DNA of 64,000 nt from contig JAPWDM010000008.1 in the NCBI GenBank assembly GCA_035578155.1, positions 28,194,280 to 28,258,279 of the forward strand. The letters are read 5' to 3'. Of this stretch, positions 12,130-23,669 are shown one piece after another. The notes below the pieces were generated by a model, which saw nothing but the letters and a program-made list of their open reading frames with translations, did no database searches and was not told where the DNA came from. Each line of letters opens with the position of its first letter. Position 1 is the first letter of the stretch. Origin of the DNA: Brachynemurus nebulosus. Lineage: Eukaryota; Arthropoda; Insecta; Neuroptera; Myrmeleontidae. The position numbers and the translations under genes were made by a program.

Positions 12130-12310
12130 AATAGCTCTTAGGCTATGACTGATCCAACATTTCTGATAATCCTGCGTGCCTAATCTTAGTAAAAATGGAA
12201 AGAGCGACTTATTTACGATTTTTAAATCATTGAAAATTTTAGTAAATTTGATTAATGTTTGTTCAGAGAGGGGGAGCTCATGATCCCCTTGGCCACCTCC
12301 TCTATCCGCT
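12130..12310 (-). repeat. Dispersed repeat, copy related to 21290-22010
   Basis: The minus strand reads GGGATCATGAGCTCCCCCTC, CTCTGAACAAAC and then ACTAAAATTTTC, the same order as GGGGGTCATGACCCCCCATC, TCTGAACAG, ACTAAAATTTTT at 21310-21370. Moderately diverged, family unknown, no coding content. Confidence 0.4.
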
Positions 12311-12319
12311 CTTGATTTA

Positions 12320-13760
12320 CTGAATATATCAATGCGTGCAGAGTTCACAAAAATTCCCCTTTCAGCATAACATTAACAACATTTTGATCAAAGCAAAATG
12401 CCACCCACTATCTTTTTATGCACCAAGGAAAATACATGATAAAATTAAATCTTGCTAAATATTCTTAATGTTTATAAATTTTTTTGAATAAAAAAACAGT
12501 AAAAAAATACACGTATATATACTATTGAATTTGTACTTTAATAATCTTTCCTTTGATACCCTATTCGATGGCTCTTGGTGAAGAACTATTTCTCACTTTC
12601 CAAATTATCCCTTAAAATTAACGTCTAGAATTGAAATTCAACTTCCCGTCTATAATTGGGCCACTGTCCTCGATTTGTGCTAAATTTCGAATTCTCACGG
12701 CCTCAGAAATGGCTGCAGAAAAATCGCCTGTGAGAGATTCCGTATTACCAATTTTGGTACTGAACACTAAGTAAGTAGTAGGGGGGGTAACTGGAACCTA
12801 ATAAGAAAAAACAAAAAGATCTCGAATCGTATTAGCAATTGATTTAATTTTGAATTCAAACACATAGCTTGTCTATTTGGCCCACAAATAAGCTGAATTT
12901 TAATCAGCTAAACAATATTTTTCTAGCGGAAAAAATTTTTTCCTTAAAGACTACCGTCTTAAAGCCTAAATAAACTTTAGATTCGATAAAAATTGTGAAA
13001 ACAAAATCAGTCTTCAAGAACAAAATAAGTGCAAAAGTACAGCAAATAAAGATATTTTAGCAATGAAATTCAACTTTATAATCAAAATAAAAGACTTATT
13101 CTAAGAATTCTATAAAGTTTCGATTCTATAGGTGAAGGCAAAGAACACAAATATAATTAGTTACGCTATCGGAGTCAAAATATTCTGTGTATGTCTAGTT
13201 TCCTCCGCTTCTGCAACGATACCATAACTATCTTGGCAAAAAAGTCTTGCATTCAATCTGAATCCGCTGAACACAGCAGCTTCAATATTTTGTTATTGTT
13301 ACATCGTGTTAGACTCAAAGAAACTACATATTATACCCTTATGTACATATGAATTTCCTTTCATTCTCGCAAGATTACAAAAATGATTAAAATTTAATCG
13401 GAAGTTAGAAAAATCGGTGGGCTTATTTTTTACTCTCATTGTACCGAAAAGTTGTTTTGTATAATAGAAGCCCATTCTGTATAATTTCAAAGACCTGACG
13501 GTATAAAATAGAAATTTTTACTGGCAGCCCTGCTTGCATTCAATCTTTTTGAGATGAGAACCACATAGGCTCTCATTTCCCGAAATCCAGCATTTTGTGA
13601 AACATTGTTTTCGATTTCAATATTCATTTGTTACCACAATTCTGATAATCATAACAAAAATTAGGCAAACTTAGCTATATAATTAGTGATAATTAAGTAA
13701 AAGAGAATATTTAATTTAGTTGTTACTTTGACATCGTTAATAGTATTTTACAATATAAGT
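12320..13760. other. AT-rich spacer, nothing recognised
   Basis: No gene or element supported. A short G run (12781-12787) and scattered A/T tracts only. Confidence 0.45.
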
Positions 13761-14502
13761 TCGGTAAGTTGCTTTTACTGATCGAGAAAATGTTGCGAAA
13801 ACGAGACCCGCAGGGTCGAGTTTTTGCAATTTCCGAGATCAGTAAATGCACTTAACGCATCGTGTATTGTATAATATTTTTTGCACGATCGATTTAAAAT
13901 AATTAAAGAATAAAAATATTTTAAATAAAAAAAAAAATTCGGATAATATAGCTGAAATTTATATTTCAATGTTATGACAGAATGCCATGAATAAATATTT
14001 ATAAAAAATATTCATAACAACTAATACGAATCTTTGTAGTAACAATTGACAACTATATCTGAAAATAAAAAATTAAGTGTCAATATTTCACTGGCGTGAA
14101 TATTTATTTTGAATTTTCTATTAAAATAATTAAGGAAAATAATTTGTTAAACTGTAATATTAGTGAGAATAATGAAATTGATGAAGCATTTTATTTTTGG
14201 CTGCAAATTTATTCTCGTAAAATGAAAGTAAGATTATGAAAACCACAGAAAATTTTAATGAATGAACGACCTTTTGAAATGTCAATAAAATATGAAGACT
14301 AATGGCAACAATAATAATAATAATGTGCAAACTAGTGAAAATTTTCATATTAATCGCTCAAATCGTCTTAATTGTTCAAATTGTACTTTTAATTTCAATA
14401 TAAATAAATTATTAGAATCCAACTGCAGGTAAAATGAATAATGAAAAAATTTTTAGCGACAGCCTGCATATAAATTATTAAGAACGAACTAAGAGAAAGA
14501 AA

Positions 14503-14549
14503 ATTGTTCTACATGTTTCAGTCATTTAAATGACCATCTTCAGGAAAAA
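14503..14549 (-). ncRNA. Hammerhead ribozyme motif in the left PLE repeat
   Basis: The minus strand reads CTGAAGA (fits CUGANGA), then a stem II hairpin GTCATTT/AAATGAC, then GAA, then the self-complementary stem III ACATGT and a cleavage-site A. Stem I is short (TTC against GAA plus further A/U pairs). It is the exact inverted partner of 15630-15676. A very short stem III that can pair between two molecules is typical of PLE hammerheads, which often act as dimers. Confidence 0.65.
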
Positions 14550-14731
14550 TCAATAATTCAGTTGTGAAACAACTGAGAAAAAATAATATCAAAAGGACAT
14601 AACCTCCAAATAAGAAATGGATGTCAAAAATGACATACGAAATTAAAAGAAATTAAAAATCAAAGAATCAAAAAATAAATAAACGGACCCCATACGAAAT
14701 AGGGAAGGTCAAAATCATGATAAAATATTAG

Positions 14732-15163
14732 AAGACGAGATGCGACCAAATAAAGACTTATCACAGATCAGGCGTTTATAAATTCGAATGTAAATGTGGG
14801 GCCCTCTATGTTGGTCAGTCTGGCCAACGTCTCTGTACTAGATTTTCTGAACATTTAGCAGCAATTAAGGCTTCTAATTTAAAAAATTATTCTGCAATAG
14901 CTGAACACATTTTGGAAACTGATCACGAATTTGTGATCGCTGATAATTTTGAACCGTTACATTTTGCTAAAAAGGGGGCACTCTTAGACATGCTGGAAAA
15001 ATTATATATTGCACACCATCATAACACTAATCAATCAATTCTTAAAGAGACTGCGCAACTTTTGTCATATGATCAATGTCGTTCTCTCATGAAAATAATA
15101 TCTAAGCAATTTGAACAGCCATTTAATAACAAAACTTCAAACACTACATATGATCCTACTTAA
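14732..15163 (+). pseudogene. PLE GIY-YIG endonuclease fragment
   Basis: The frame is open from 14732 (after a stop at 14729-14731) to the stop at 15163; recognisable homology starts near 14768. It has the GIY-YIG signature GVYKFECKCGALYVGQSGQR, an arginine/histidine block (TRFSEH), and a tail with LEKLYIAHH where the family has its conserved glutamate helix. In PLEs this domain is fused to the C-terminus of the reverse transcriptase and nicks target DNA. Here the RT is missing: the frame enters straight from the left inverted repeat, with no good start codon, so this is a 5'-truncated relic. The sequence differs clearly from the endonuclease at 43-44.7 kb, so a second PLE family is present. 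Confidence 0.75.
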
Positions 15164-15629
15164 CTATTGTTTTAATAATTAATTAATAATCATTTTTCAA
15201 TTTCTTGTTTAACCTCAACAATTTAATTTTTCTACTAAAATATGTTCAACTTAATATTGAGTGTTTTAAGTGTAATAATTACTGGGTTTTACTTTTATAT
15301 TATTTCTAATTTTAATGATTTTCGTAATTTTTTGTGATGTTACATAATTTCTTTGTGACATACCGGTTTTTTTTTCTACGACTTCGTTGGAATTTTACAT
15401 TCTTGATGGTTCCTGATACGGTAAGTATTTGGTCGCATCTCGTCTTCTAATATTTTATCATGATTTTGACTTTCCCTATTTCGTATGGGGTCCGTTTATT
15501 TATTTTTTGATTCTTTGATTTTTAATTTCTTTTTATTTTCGTATGTCATTTTTGACATCCATTTCTTATTTGGAGGTTATGTCCTTTTGATATTATTTTT
15601 TCTCAGTTGTTTCACAACTGAATTATTGA

Positions 15630-15676
15630 TTTTTCCTGAAGATGGTCATTTAAATGACTGAAACATGTAGAACAAT
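15630..15676 (+). ncRNA. Hammerhead ribozyme motif in the right PLE repeat
   Basis: CTGAAGA at 15636-15642, stem II GTCATTT/AAATGAC, GAA at 15660-15662, stem III ACATGT at 15663-15668, and A15669 as the position before cleavage. Stem I pairs C15635-G15670, T15634-A15671 and T15633-A15672, then further A/U pairs after one mismatch. All conserved core positions are present. Confidence 0.7.
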
Positions 15677-16058
15677 TTTCTTTCTTTTAGTTCATTCTTA
15701 ATAATTTATATGCAGGCTGTCGCTAAAAATTTTTTCAATATAAACAAATAAATTATATACAATCATTTTTGAGCTAATTTCACTTACCACGCTCCTATTC
15801 ACTTACCGCGCATCTATTTCACTTACCGCACTGTTATTTTTTGGTTTCCATGGATATAAACAAACGTTCGGGAAATGTAACTTACCAGCATTGTCAACAG
15901 CATCGGTAAATGCATGAAAATACACGATCGTGCAAAAAATTATTTTGTTATAAGCATCGAGCACAAAAAACAAAATCTCTCTTAACAACTGAATGCGTGC
16001 AACTACCGAAAAATGCGCATGAGAGAAGCTTGGCCAATAAGTACTGAAGACGTTTAAG

Positions 16059-16709
16059 CAGGCCCGGATCTAAGGGGGGGGGGGCAAACCGGGGCCCCTG
16101 CCCCGGGCGTCAGCTTCAGATCGCGCCAAAATCATACTAGGTCGATCTATATCAAATGATCTAAAAAAAAATGGTTGCTCGACCATTTTAGAAAAAATTA
16201 ATAGATATTCTTCCACTTGTTTCTAATTATATTTGGAGTATTAAGAACAATTCTTAAAAAAAATTATCTTGAACCGTTTTAGCGTGGAAACCTCGCTTAG
16301 TATTTTTTATGAGAATAGCTATACGGGTACAACTACCCATTATGAAACAAATACACACTATTTCAGTTGTGAAATTTGTAGCCTTTAATTTTTACAAACT
16401 TTCGAAAACTGACTTTCTTCCCAATTTTGAAATTTTGCACCCCTGTATCTCTGATGGGACTGGTGATAAAAATTTGAAATTTGCTCAACTTGTAGCGCTT
16501 TCGGAGTAGATTTATTAAAATAAAAAAAATCCACTTGCACCTATATTGATCCTTTACAGAACCCTCAATATTTATCATTGCCGCAACGGGAAAAATTGGA
16601 GTTTTATAAAGGACTTATATACTTTTGACAATTTATGTCAAACGTTGGAGAGGAGGGCGCCATTTTCAAGTTTCTGCCCCGGTTCTAAAAGATCGTAGAT
16701 TCGGGGCTG
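16059..16709. mobile_element. hAT non-autonomous element, copy 1
   Basis: Starts CAGGCCCGGATCTA and ends TAGATTCGGGGCTG. It is flanked by the exact 8-bp duplication CGTTTAAG at 16051-16058 and 16710-16717; an 8-bp duplication with CAG ends is the hAT signature. It holds a GC-rich subterminal block (CCGGGGCCCCTGCCCCGGGC). The 651-bp unit matches copy 2 (22661-23576) but lacks a net 265 bp of its middle. No transposase remains. Confidence 0.87.
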
Positions 16710-16719
16710 CGTTTAAGTT

Positions 16720-17860
16720 GCGTACTAGTGGCGTGTATTTTTACTTCGTTTCCATTACCCGCTAGCTCAGTGGAGACAATTTCAGTTGTTCCCCTGTATA
16801 ACTTTTGGATTTCATCGAAACTTATTAAGTTAAAAATGGCATTTTATCTGTCTATTGCCTACAAACAATAATTACAAATGCTTAAATTTTCCTGCTGGCC
16901 TTTCGCTCTAATAATCATACAACATAAATAAGAAAAAAAAAAATAATACTTACAACAACTCTATCAACAATCAGCGGAAATGAAAAGCAACGGCTACCAC
17001 CACCGCCGCATGCGAATAAAAGAGTTTGATGAAATAGAAAATAAGCTGATTAAATTAGTTATTGTTACCTTTATAATCCTAGATAAGTTTAATACAGTTG
17101 AATGAAGTTTCTTCTTTTTCCTCTTTATTACCATTTTCATTTCAGAATCAATATACTCGCACACAGCCACACGCACATACACGCACACGCACATACATAA
17201 ACACCATGTGCGTAATACACAGAGTAAGAGATTACCTCATCTCACCGTTCGCTCGTCTGCCGCAACTTTCGCCGTCGCCCTGATTTGTGGCACAATGTAT
17301 ACATACGAGTATAGTGTCACTTTATCATAAATGCACATAATAGAAAATGATAATCAGTTATTAAAGATGCATCAGAAGAGGGTCCATAGTGAATAGAATA
17401 AGGCGGGGTGGGACTTCACGGGCAGACTGAGTGGGCTGAGTAGTGAGTGTATCACACAAAAAAAAACTGACGTTAAACTATTTTTTTTCTTCTAGTATAG
17501 ACTCAATTATTAGAATTCTACGTCACAACGGCAGTTGTATGTATACCGTTAACCGGGATAATTCTGATATAGCTTTGAAAGTTTCTGGAATGATATGTTT
17601 TTCCTATATGTCCTCAAAGTAAAGCTTCTGTGTCTGATCAGAATATTTGATCTCTTGACTACAAGTTTGATTGGAGTAGAGCACTTCTAGATTCTCGGTA
17701 AATGCATACGTGTCAATCTAATAATTTTGTCGAAATTTTTAATTTTTTACCAGTTACGAGAGTTACGAGAGTTAAAAAAATTTTCAGATTCAAACTTTTT
17801 TCTTTTAGCGGTCTTTTTCAGTTTGCTTTGGGAGTGTTTTTTGACTGAACATAAGTTTTG
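16720..17860. other. Spacer with a (CA)-rich stretch, no gene assigned
   Basis: 17155-17205 is rich in ACACGCACATAC-type repeats. 17200-17460 is less AT-rich than its surroundings and could be unique host sequence. The short open frames here look like chance. Confidence 0.35.
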
Positions 17861-17864
17861 CGCA

Positions 17865-17942
17865 AGTGAAGTGGCCGAGCGGGCTTATAGGCACTGGCAC
17901 TTGTGGACAGGTAGATTGAGGGTTCGAATCCTCCAGTCAGCT
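17865..17942 (+). tRNA. tRNA-like sequence (class II, probable pseudogene)
   Basis: The A box TGGCCGAGCGG (17872-17882) and B box GGTTCGAATCC (17931-17941) are at the spacing of a Leu/Ser-type tRNA with a long variable arm. A near-perfect anticodon stem can be drawn (CTGGC with GACAG, one mismatch), but the loop lacks the invariant U33. The acceptor strands (AGTGAAG and the bases after the T arm) do not pair, and the T stem has a mismatch. This suggests a tRNA pseudogene or a SINE head rather than a working tRNA. Confidence 0.35.
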
Positions 17943-17999
17943 ATGCTTGTGAAAGGTTTTTTTGCAATTTCCCTTCATAATTCCGAAAGAATATCGATA

Positions 18000-18980
18000 T
18001 AGTTCCTCTAAGGAGTCAGCTGCAGGCGTATGTACCTTCCAAATCCTAATCTGTCACCATCTTCCTTGTCCTCCACTCACATCATAAATATATAATGTAT
18101 GTAAAATTATGTTAATCTTACAGATATCAAGACAAACTAGAAACCAAAATTATCAGAGTAATCTGTTCTAGGATTTATTATCTTTACACAATTTATTACC
18201 TAAGTATATTTATATAGACCAAATCCTAAAGTCATCATGAAGGCTCATACCTCTTTTCCCCAAGACCGAGAGAATGTAGTTTTCATCAAGATTTGAAATT
18301 AAATAATTTCTATTTTTCCATTTTTAGTAGGACGAAATTCTCCACTGATTGTGTTAACCCGTGTAAACGATTTTTAAATTTTTTTAATCTGTTTCATTTT
18401 AGTAAATTTTATACTGAATTTTTTGCTAGAATATCAACAATAATAAAAGTAGACGAAAGATCAATACATACATAAAGTGTCTCCCATGTTTAATATACAC
18501 GTCTTCTTCATAAGGTAAAATAACCATTGAAACTCTTGAACTGGATTCGATGTTGAAAAGCTTACCTGAAACAAATTTTAATAAGGTCAAATTTCAAACA
18601 AATTTAATTTGATTCCAAGTAAACTATTAATTTATTTACTATCATTTATAAATTACGTTGCTTGTAATTTGATAAATATTTGTATACATTAAATGTGTTC
18701 TTCAACTTTTTCCTTTTCAAAAGTTATTTCAACATTGATGTTACAGAATAAGAACGACAAACATTTTTATAAATTAAATGAAATACTTAAAAGCTAAACT
18801 TTCAAAATGTTAATATTTTTTCTACTTTATTTATTAGGTCACTTAAATTATAATTTCTGTTATATTTAAAAATTAAATTGAAAGTTTCGTCCAAGCATCG
18901 CATAGTAAGAGATATATTTTTCTCTCTACGTTTCAAGTGCTTATTTAAATTAACCCTTTAAATGCCTTGGATGCTATTTG
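18000..18980. other. AT-rich spacer, nothing recognised
   Basis: No element ends or gene features found. Confidence 0.45.
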
Positions 18981-18984
18981 CGAT

Positions 18985-19500
18985 TGGGGAAATCAACACT
19001 GTTAAAAAATTTTACAACATTTAGTGTTGGCATTTAATTGCCAACATTAAATATTGTAAAATTACATTTCGAAATGTTTAGAACATTTTTCGATGTAAAA
19101 TTACATTGTAAAATGTTTTATCTTACATTTCGGCTGTAATTTTACCCCACTCAATGTAAATTAATTACGTACGACATGTAAAATTACATTGTCAACTCAA
19201 CTGACGACGTCAATTGCGCAGAATCAATCACGTGGTACCGGTAATTTACATCAAAAAGACCAGTAATTTACATACAAATACAGTAAATTTTCGTTTCGAA
19301 GGGTAATATTACTATTTTAGCATTTGAAGTACCACTTTTATTTGTAATTTTCGTATCAAAGTATTTAAAATTACAGTGAATGTTTACTTTTACACAAAAT
19401 TTCACATTTTACAACTAAATTATTTAAATTTACTAACAAATTGTAATTTTCAAGACACATGTTGTAAAAAATTACCATAATTTTTATTGTAATATTATGT
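18985..19500. repeat. Cluster of TGTAAAATTACA-like palindromic words
   Basis: The words TGTAAAATTACA, GTAATTTTAC and GTAATTTACAT recur in both orientations across 500 bp (for example near 19056, 19109, 19169, 19250 and 19262), with a GTTGGCATTTAATTGCCAAC palindrome at about 19025-19044. This looks like a decayed foldback element. No boundaries or target duplication could be fixed. Confidence 0.35.
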
Positions 19501-19790
19501 ATATTTACACGAAATTTGTGAGCAACACAATGACGTTTTGTGCACTTATTGTATCCAAACTTGTTTATCCACACATGTAGCATAATTAATATTTGTTACA
19601 TTAGCAATTTCAATACCAAACATGAATTAAAATTAATCAAAACTCAGACGTCGCATATCCGAATGTATATTTTTATATTGATTTTGATCTGTCAAAGGCA
19701 TTGGGTTCCTTTCCCATACATATATACATACATATTTTCTTTATATAATGTGGTAATCAACATGAGTTCACCCCTCCTATTCGATAACTA

Positions 19791-20622
19791 AGGCTCGTTC
19801 CACACTATAGTGGCGCTTCTGATAAGCTCTCGGTTCATTTTCGGTTCAGCATAATCTTCTCTTACAATTAGTATTACTAATTAGTCCCAATCGGAACTTG
19901 TACGTGCCAGTTCCGGAGCCGCTCGAATGAATTCGTATTTCTTCAACATGCACCAACATGTTAGCGTTAGGTCGATAGTGTTGCTTGATGCTTGTATGAT
20001 ACATCTTTAAACAGTGTTTAAATAAATTTTTTTTGTAAATAACAATGAGCAATCTTAGACATCAAGGAACATCATGTCATATTATACGAGTTTTAAAAGG
20101 GTAGGTACTAATGTAACTGACACAACGAGAAATATTTGTAGTGTTTATGGTGATGATGCGCTTTCTGCCAGAACTTATAGAAAATGGTTTGCTAGATTTC
20201 GAAAGGGTGATTTTTCTTTGGAAGATGAGGCTTCCTCCGGTTGATTTGTGTGGATTGACGATGAATTGATCCGTCCAAAAATAAAGCGAAACCCGAGGCG
20301 AACTGTTGAAGGATTAGCGGCAACTTTTCAGCATTCAAAATCAACAGTTTTCGGCCATTTGAAGAAAATCGGTATGCTTATCTGCATCAAGAACCGATGA
20401 CCTAATATTAATTTTATTATTTTATTGTTATTATCGAGTCAGGACTTTTTATAGTTTTCTGTAGGCTTCAAAAATGCATGCCAGGATAGTTCCTAATAAA
20501 GTCGTCCATAACTACATAACTTCCCCTTTTCTCTTTACTCGATCCTATTTTTACATGAGATATTCTTAAAAAATATATTTTGAAAAAAACTATGAGTGGC
20601 ACTATACAGTGTGGAACGGGCT
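19791..20622 (+). mobile_element. Deleted mariner element
   Basis: TA at 19789-19790 and 20623-20624 flank ends reading AGGCTCGTTCCACAC (left) and AGCCCGTTCCACAC (right, reverse strand), continuing into CTATAGTGGC/CTGTATAGTGCC. At 832 bp it is shorter than a typical 1.3-kb mariner. It contains only the N-terminal part of a transposase. Confidence 0.75.
20074..20399 (+). pseudogene. Mariner transposase, N-terminal DNA-binding fragment
   Basis: From an ATG at 20074, one frame encodes the first helix-turn-helix region (TYRKWFARFRKGDFSLEDE) and, after an in-frame stop at the SSG motif, the second one (RRTVEGLAATFQHSKSTVFGHL). This order matches the N-terminal half of mariner transposases, which binds the TIR. 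A second stop follows near 20398, and the catalytic DD34D domain is absent. The bases between 20400 and the right TIR show no transposase homology. A nonfunctional relic. Confidence 0.75.
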
Positions 20623-20639
20623 TAATACTTTCATCATCT

Positions 20640-21285
20640 ATTCAAAAGTAATATTTATTATTATTATTTCATTTTAGTCAATGATGCAAAAAATATAAAA
20701 GTGAATACGCGATACAATAGAACATTAAAGCACTACATACAAAAATATGTATGCGTGGATAAAGCTTAATACATGATATAGAATTTGCTCGGTTGCTGTG
20801 CATTGGGTTCGATAAAAATATCTTGTGTATTTATTATAAAAATATATAAAGCAAATAACCTTTTTTTTCTCTTTTTGTTATAATCGTTATTTTTCGACAT
20901 ATAATACGAATTTATTTTTTATGCTCATAATAAAATTGTATTATGCACATAATATTAAGTTAGATGACAATTTTTTCGATAAATAGTCAGGAAAATTGCA
21001 TTAAAAATCGCATCAGGTTATTTTAATGGCTATATTTTTCATATTTTACTTCATATGTTTTCATATAGCAAAGAGATTCGGTACTGGTAGCAGTACGACA
21101 ATCAATAGCATTCAATCTGGATTATATTCTATACCTTTTGTTCCAACCACTACAAAAATATCGACTTTCTTAGTGCTAATGCATTGTTACTAAAATTGGA
21201 TGGAATTTATAAATTTCCGGTATTTGGCTCGATATTTTCGACACAACTTTAGCGGATTAACTAACTAGTAGCTCCTCGGCTCAAA
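20640..21285. other. AT-rich spacer, nothing recognised
   Basis: No gene or element supported. Confidence 0.45.
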
Positions 21286-21289
21286 AGTG

Positions 21290-22020
21290 AATACAGGGGG
21301 ATGGTATGGGGGTCATGACCCCCCATCTGAACAGAGATTAATTCAAATTTTATTATTAAGGTTACTAAAATTTTTTCAATTCCCTAAAAACCATAAATAG
21401 AATTACAGAATGATCAAACTGAAAACGAATTTTAGGTTTTTGAAGTTCTTGTTTTCATTTTTACCAAAATTAGGAACGTAGGAGCGCCAGAAAAACATAG
21501 GTACCTGCCAGATCAGTTACATTTGAAAAAAGGGTTGACAGCAAAAATAAAAAGTTTTCACCCAAATTACTCTAGTTCAAGTAATCACCATAATTCAAAT
21601 AACTTCAATAGGATTTGTTTTGAGAAAAATAAATTTTTTTAAATTGGTTACGTTATTGAGTTTACTAAAATTTTTTATGTCCAAAAACCGTAAATACAAT
21701 GATAGAATGACAAAACATCAGTGAGTGAGTGACGAATCTAATGAAATTTGCGTATTAATAAAGTCTAAAGTAGTAGAGCTATAAAATTGAAATTTGGTAT
21801 ATGCCATTAGGCTCCTGACTACATTCTATCCTGATAATTTGAGCTCTTAAATATTACCCAGACCGAAGTCATCAGGATCCAAAAATAGGCTGAACTGCTT
21901 CGAGAGAAGATACACCAGTGCCCCGTTTGTTTTGTTTTGCTCGTTTTGACGGGGGCACTGCCGTGCCCCCAGATTTCAAAATCGCTCTTTTCATTTTTAT
22001 CAAACATTTATAGATCAGTA
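21290..22020 (+). repeat. Dispersed repeat with GGGGGTCATGACCCCC hairpin
   Basis: A GC hairpin at about 21310-21326 is followed by TCTGAACAG and two loosely similar blocks, each with a (T)ACTAAAATTTTTT motif and AACCGTAAATA. Matches 12130-12310 on the other strand. A second GC block, GGGGGCACTGCCGTGCCCCC, lies at 21951-21970. Family unknown. Confidence 0.4.
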
Positions 22021-22055
22021 ACATTTATAAAATGTAAGGCTCATGGCTAAAATAC

Positions 22056-22082
22056 CAATCAATCAATCAATCAATCAATCAT
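22056..22082. repeat. (AATC)n microsatellite
   Basis: About six tandem AATC/CAAT units. Confidence 0.85.
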
Positions 22083-22427
22083 TCTAATTTAAATCATTGT
22101 CGTAAAGCTTGATTTGGGAAAGAAAGACATTTTTTAATTTGGTGATGTCATCAAGTTTACTAAAATTTTTCGGTACATTAAATAAAAACCGTTACTGAGA
22201 GAACGATGAAACTGGAAGAGAAATTTTTGATTTTTGAAGTCGTTCTACTAATCCTAATTTAAGTATATTTTTTAAAAAATTTGCGATGTCCAAAAACATT
22301 ATGAAGCCTTATGTACCGCCTTATGTAAACCCTGCTAATTTGGAAGCTGGATCCGTTCTGATATTATTAACCATATTTTTCTATATTACCATATTAACCA
22401 TTATCATATACCTGATTATGTAGAGTA

Positions 22428-23666
22428 CGGTAAAACCTCCCTATTTCGGACTTCACTAATACAAAAGCTTGCATAATTCGGACTGACAAAATTAGTAGTA
22501 TATACATTTTGTAGTCAATTTTTATTAACATTAAACATAGAGTAGTGAAAATATTTCATTTTTTTTATACTTCTTATTTGTTACTTAATTCAACGACTTA
22601 ACTTTTTGCATACACTTACGCTTTGAAATTTATTTGAATTAAAATAAACCACGATATCCGCAGGCCCGGATCTAGGGGGGGAGGGGCAAACCGGGGCCCC
22701 TGCCCCGGGCGTCAGCTTCAAGGGGCGCCAAAATCATACTAGGTCGGTCTATATCAAATTTCTAAAAAAAAAGTTAGTTGCTCGACCATTTTAGAAAAAA
22801 TTAATATTCTTCCAGTTGTTTCTATATTATATTTGAAGTATTGAGAACAATTCTTAAAAATAAATTATCTTGAACCGTTTAAGCGTGGTAGCCATATTTG
22901 TTTTCCAATTTGCCTGATTTTTGTGTTTGCAGCCATTTATGCCAAAGCACATATTTCATAAACCGTTCTTCCTAAAAGGTTGAAATAAAAACCATTTTAA
23001 AGGTAATAAATATCTCTTTATATTAAGTGATGTCCATGTTTAACCTATTTTCGTCCCTTCTATAAGAAAACTTTACCTAAAGTTGGATATCAAAATTTAG
23101 CAAAATTCACTTTTTGAACATTTGTTTCTTATAGAAGGAATGTTTTAAACCCCTTAGTATTTTTTATGAGAATAGCTGTATACGGGTACAACTACCCATT
23201 ATGAAACTAATACACACTATTTGAATTGTGAAACTTGTATCCTTTAATTTTTACAAACTTCCGAAAACTGGCTTTTTTCCAAATTTTGGAAATTTGCGCC
23301 CCTGTATCTCTGACGGGGCTGGTGATAAAATTTTGAAATCTGCACAACTTGTAGTGCTTTCGGAGTAGATTTATTAAAATAAAAAATCAATTGTACCTAT
23401 ATTGACCCTTTACAAGACCCTCAATTTTTATCATTGCCGTAACGAGAAAAATAGGAGTTTTGTAAAGGACTTATATACTTATCAGTTTTTTTGACAACTT
23501 ATGTCAAACGTTGGAAAGGGGGGGCGCCATTTTCAAGTTTTTGCCCCGGTTCTAAAAAATTGTAGATCCGGGGCTGGATATCCGTAAAAATCAGTGTTAC
23601 ACGTGATTTTAGAAGTGTTCCATAATTCGGAATTTTCGTTAATACGCACCGTTCGAGGTTTTGCTG
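22428..23666. mobile_element. Pogo/Tigger-like MITE split by hAT copy 2
   Basis: Left end CGGTAAAACCTCCC after TA 22426-22427; right end on the reverse strand CAGCAAAACCTCGAAC, followed on plus by TA at 23667-23668. Internal ATTTCGGACTTC and AATTCGGACTG motifs are of pogo/Tigger style. Without the 916-bp hAT insertion and one copy of its 8-bp duplication, the element is only about 315 bp. No coding sequence. Confidence 0.62.
22661..23576. mobile_element. hAT non-autonomous element, copy 2
   Basis: CAGGCCCGGATCTA at the left, TAGATCCGGGGCTG at the right. Exact 8-bp duplication GATATCCG at 22653-22660 and 23577-23584. Same family as 16059-16709 but 916 bp, keeping a middle segment (about 22885-23150) that copy 1 lacks; inside that segment CCTTCTATAAGAAA and TTTCTTATAGAAGG are inverted. 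Confidence 0.88.
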
Positions 23667-23669
23667 TAC

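Larger units (their letters stand above)
14442..15737 (+). mobile_element. Penelope-like element remnant with 311-bp inverted repeats
   Basis: 14442-14752 and 15427-15737 are inverted repeats of exactly equal length (end coordinates sum to 30179 at both edges), enclosing 674 bp that encodes a GIY-YIG domain and a 3' UTR. Terminal LTR-like repeats in inverted orientation, a GIY-YIG endonuclease and hammerhead ribozymes in the repeats are all known for Penelope-like retroelements. The reverse transcriptase is absent. The plus flank after 15737 (ATATAAACAAATAAATTAT) resembles the sequence at 14397-14413, a possible imperfect target duplication. Confidence 0.75.
13760..15990. repeat. Inverted flanking repeat around the PLE insertion
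   Basis: A hairpin-like block at 13773-13846 (ACTGATCGAGAAAA with CCGAGATCAGT; GAGACCC with AGGGTCG) is followed by ATTTTTTGCACGATCG near 13878. On the far side of the PLE remnant, 15925-15945 carries CACGATCGTGCAAAAAAT. This inverted match, with repeated CACTTACCG motifs at 15790-15830, suggests an older foldback into which the PLE (14442-15737) inserted. Confidence 0.3.
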
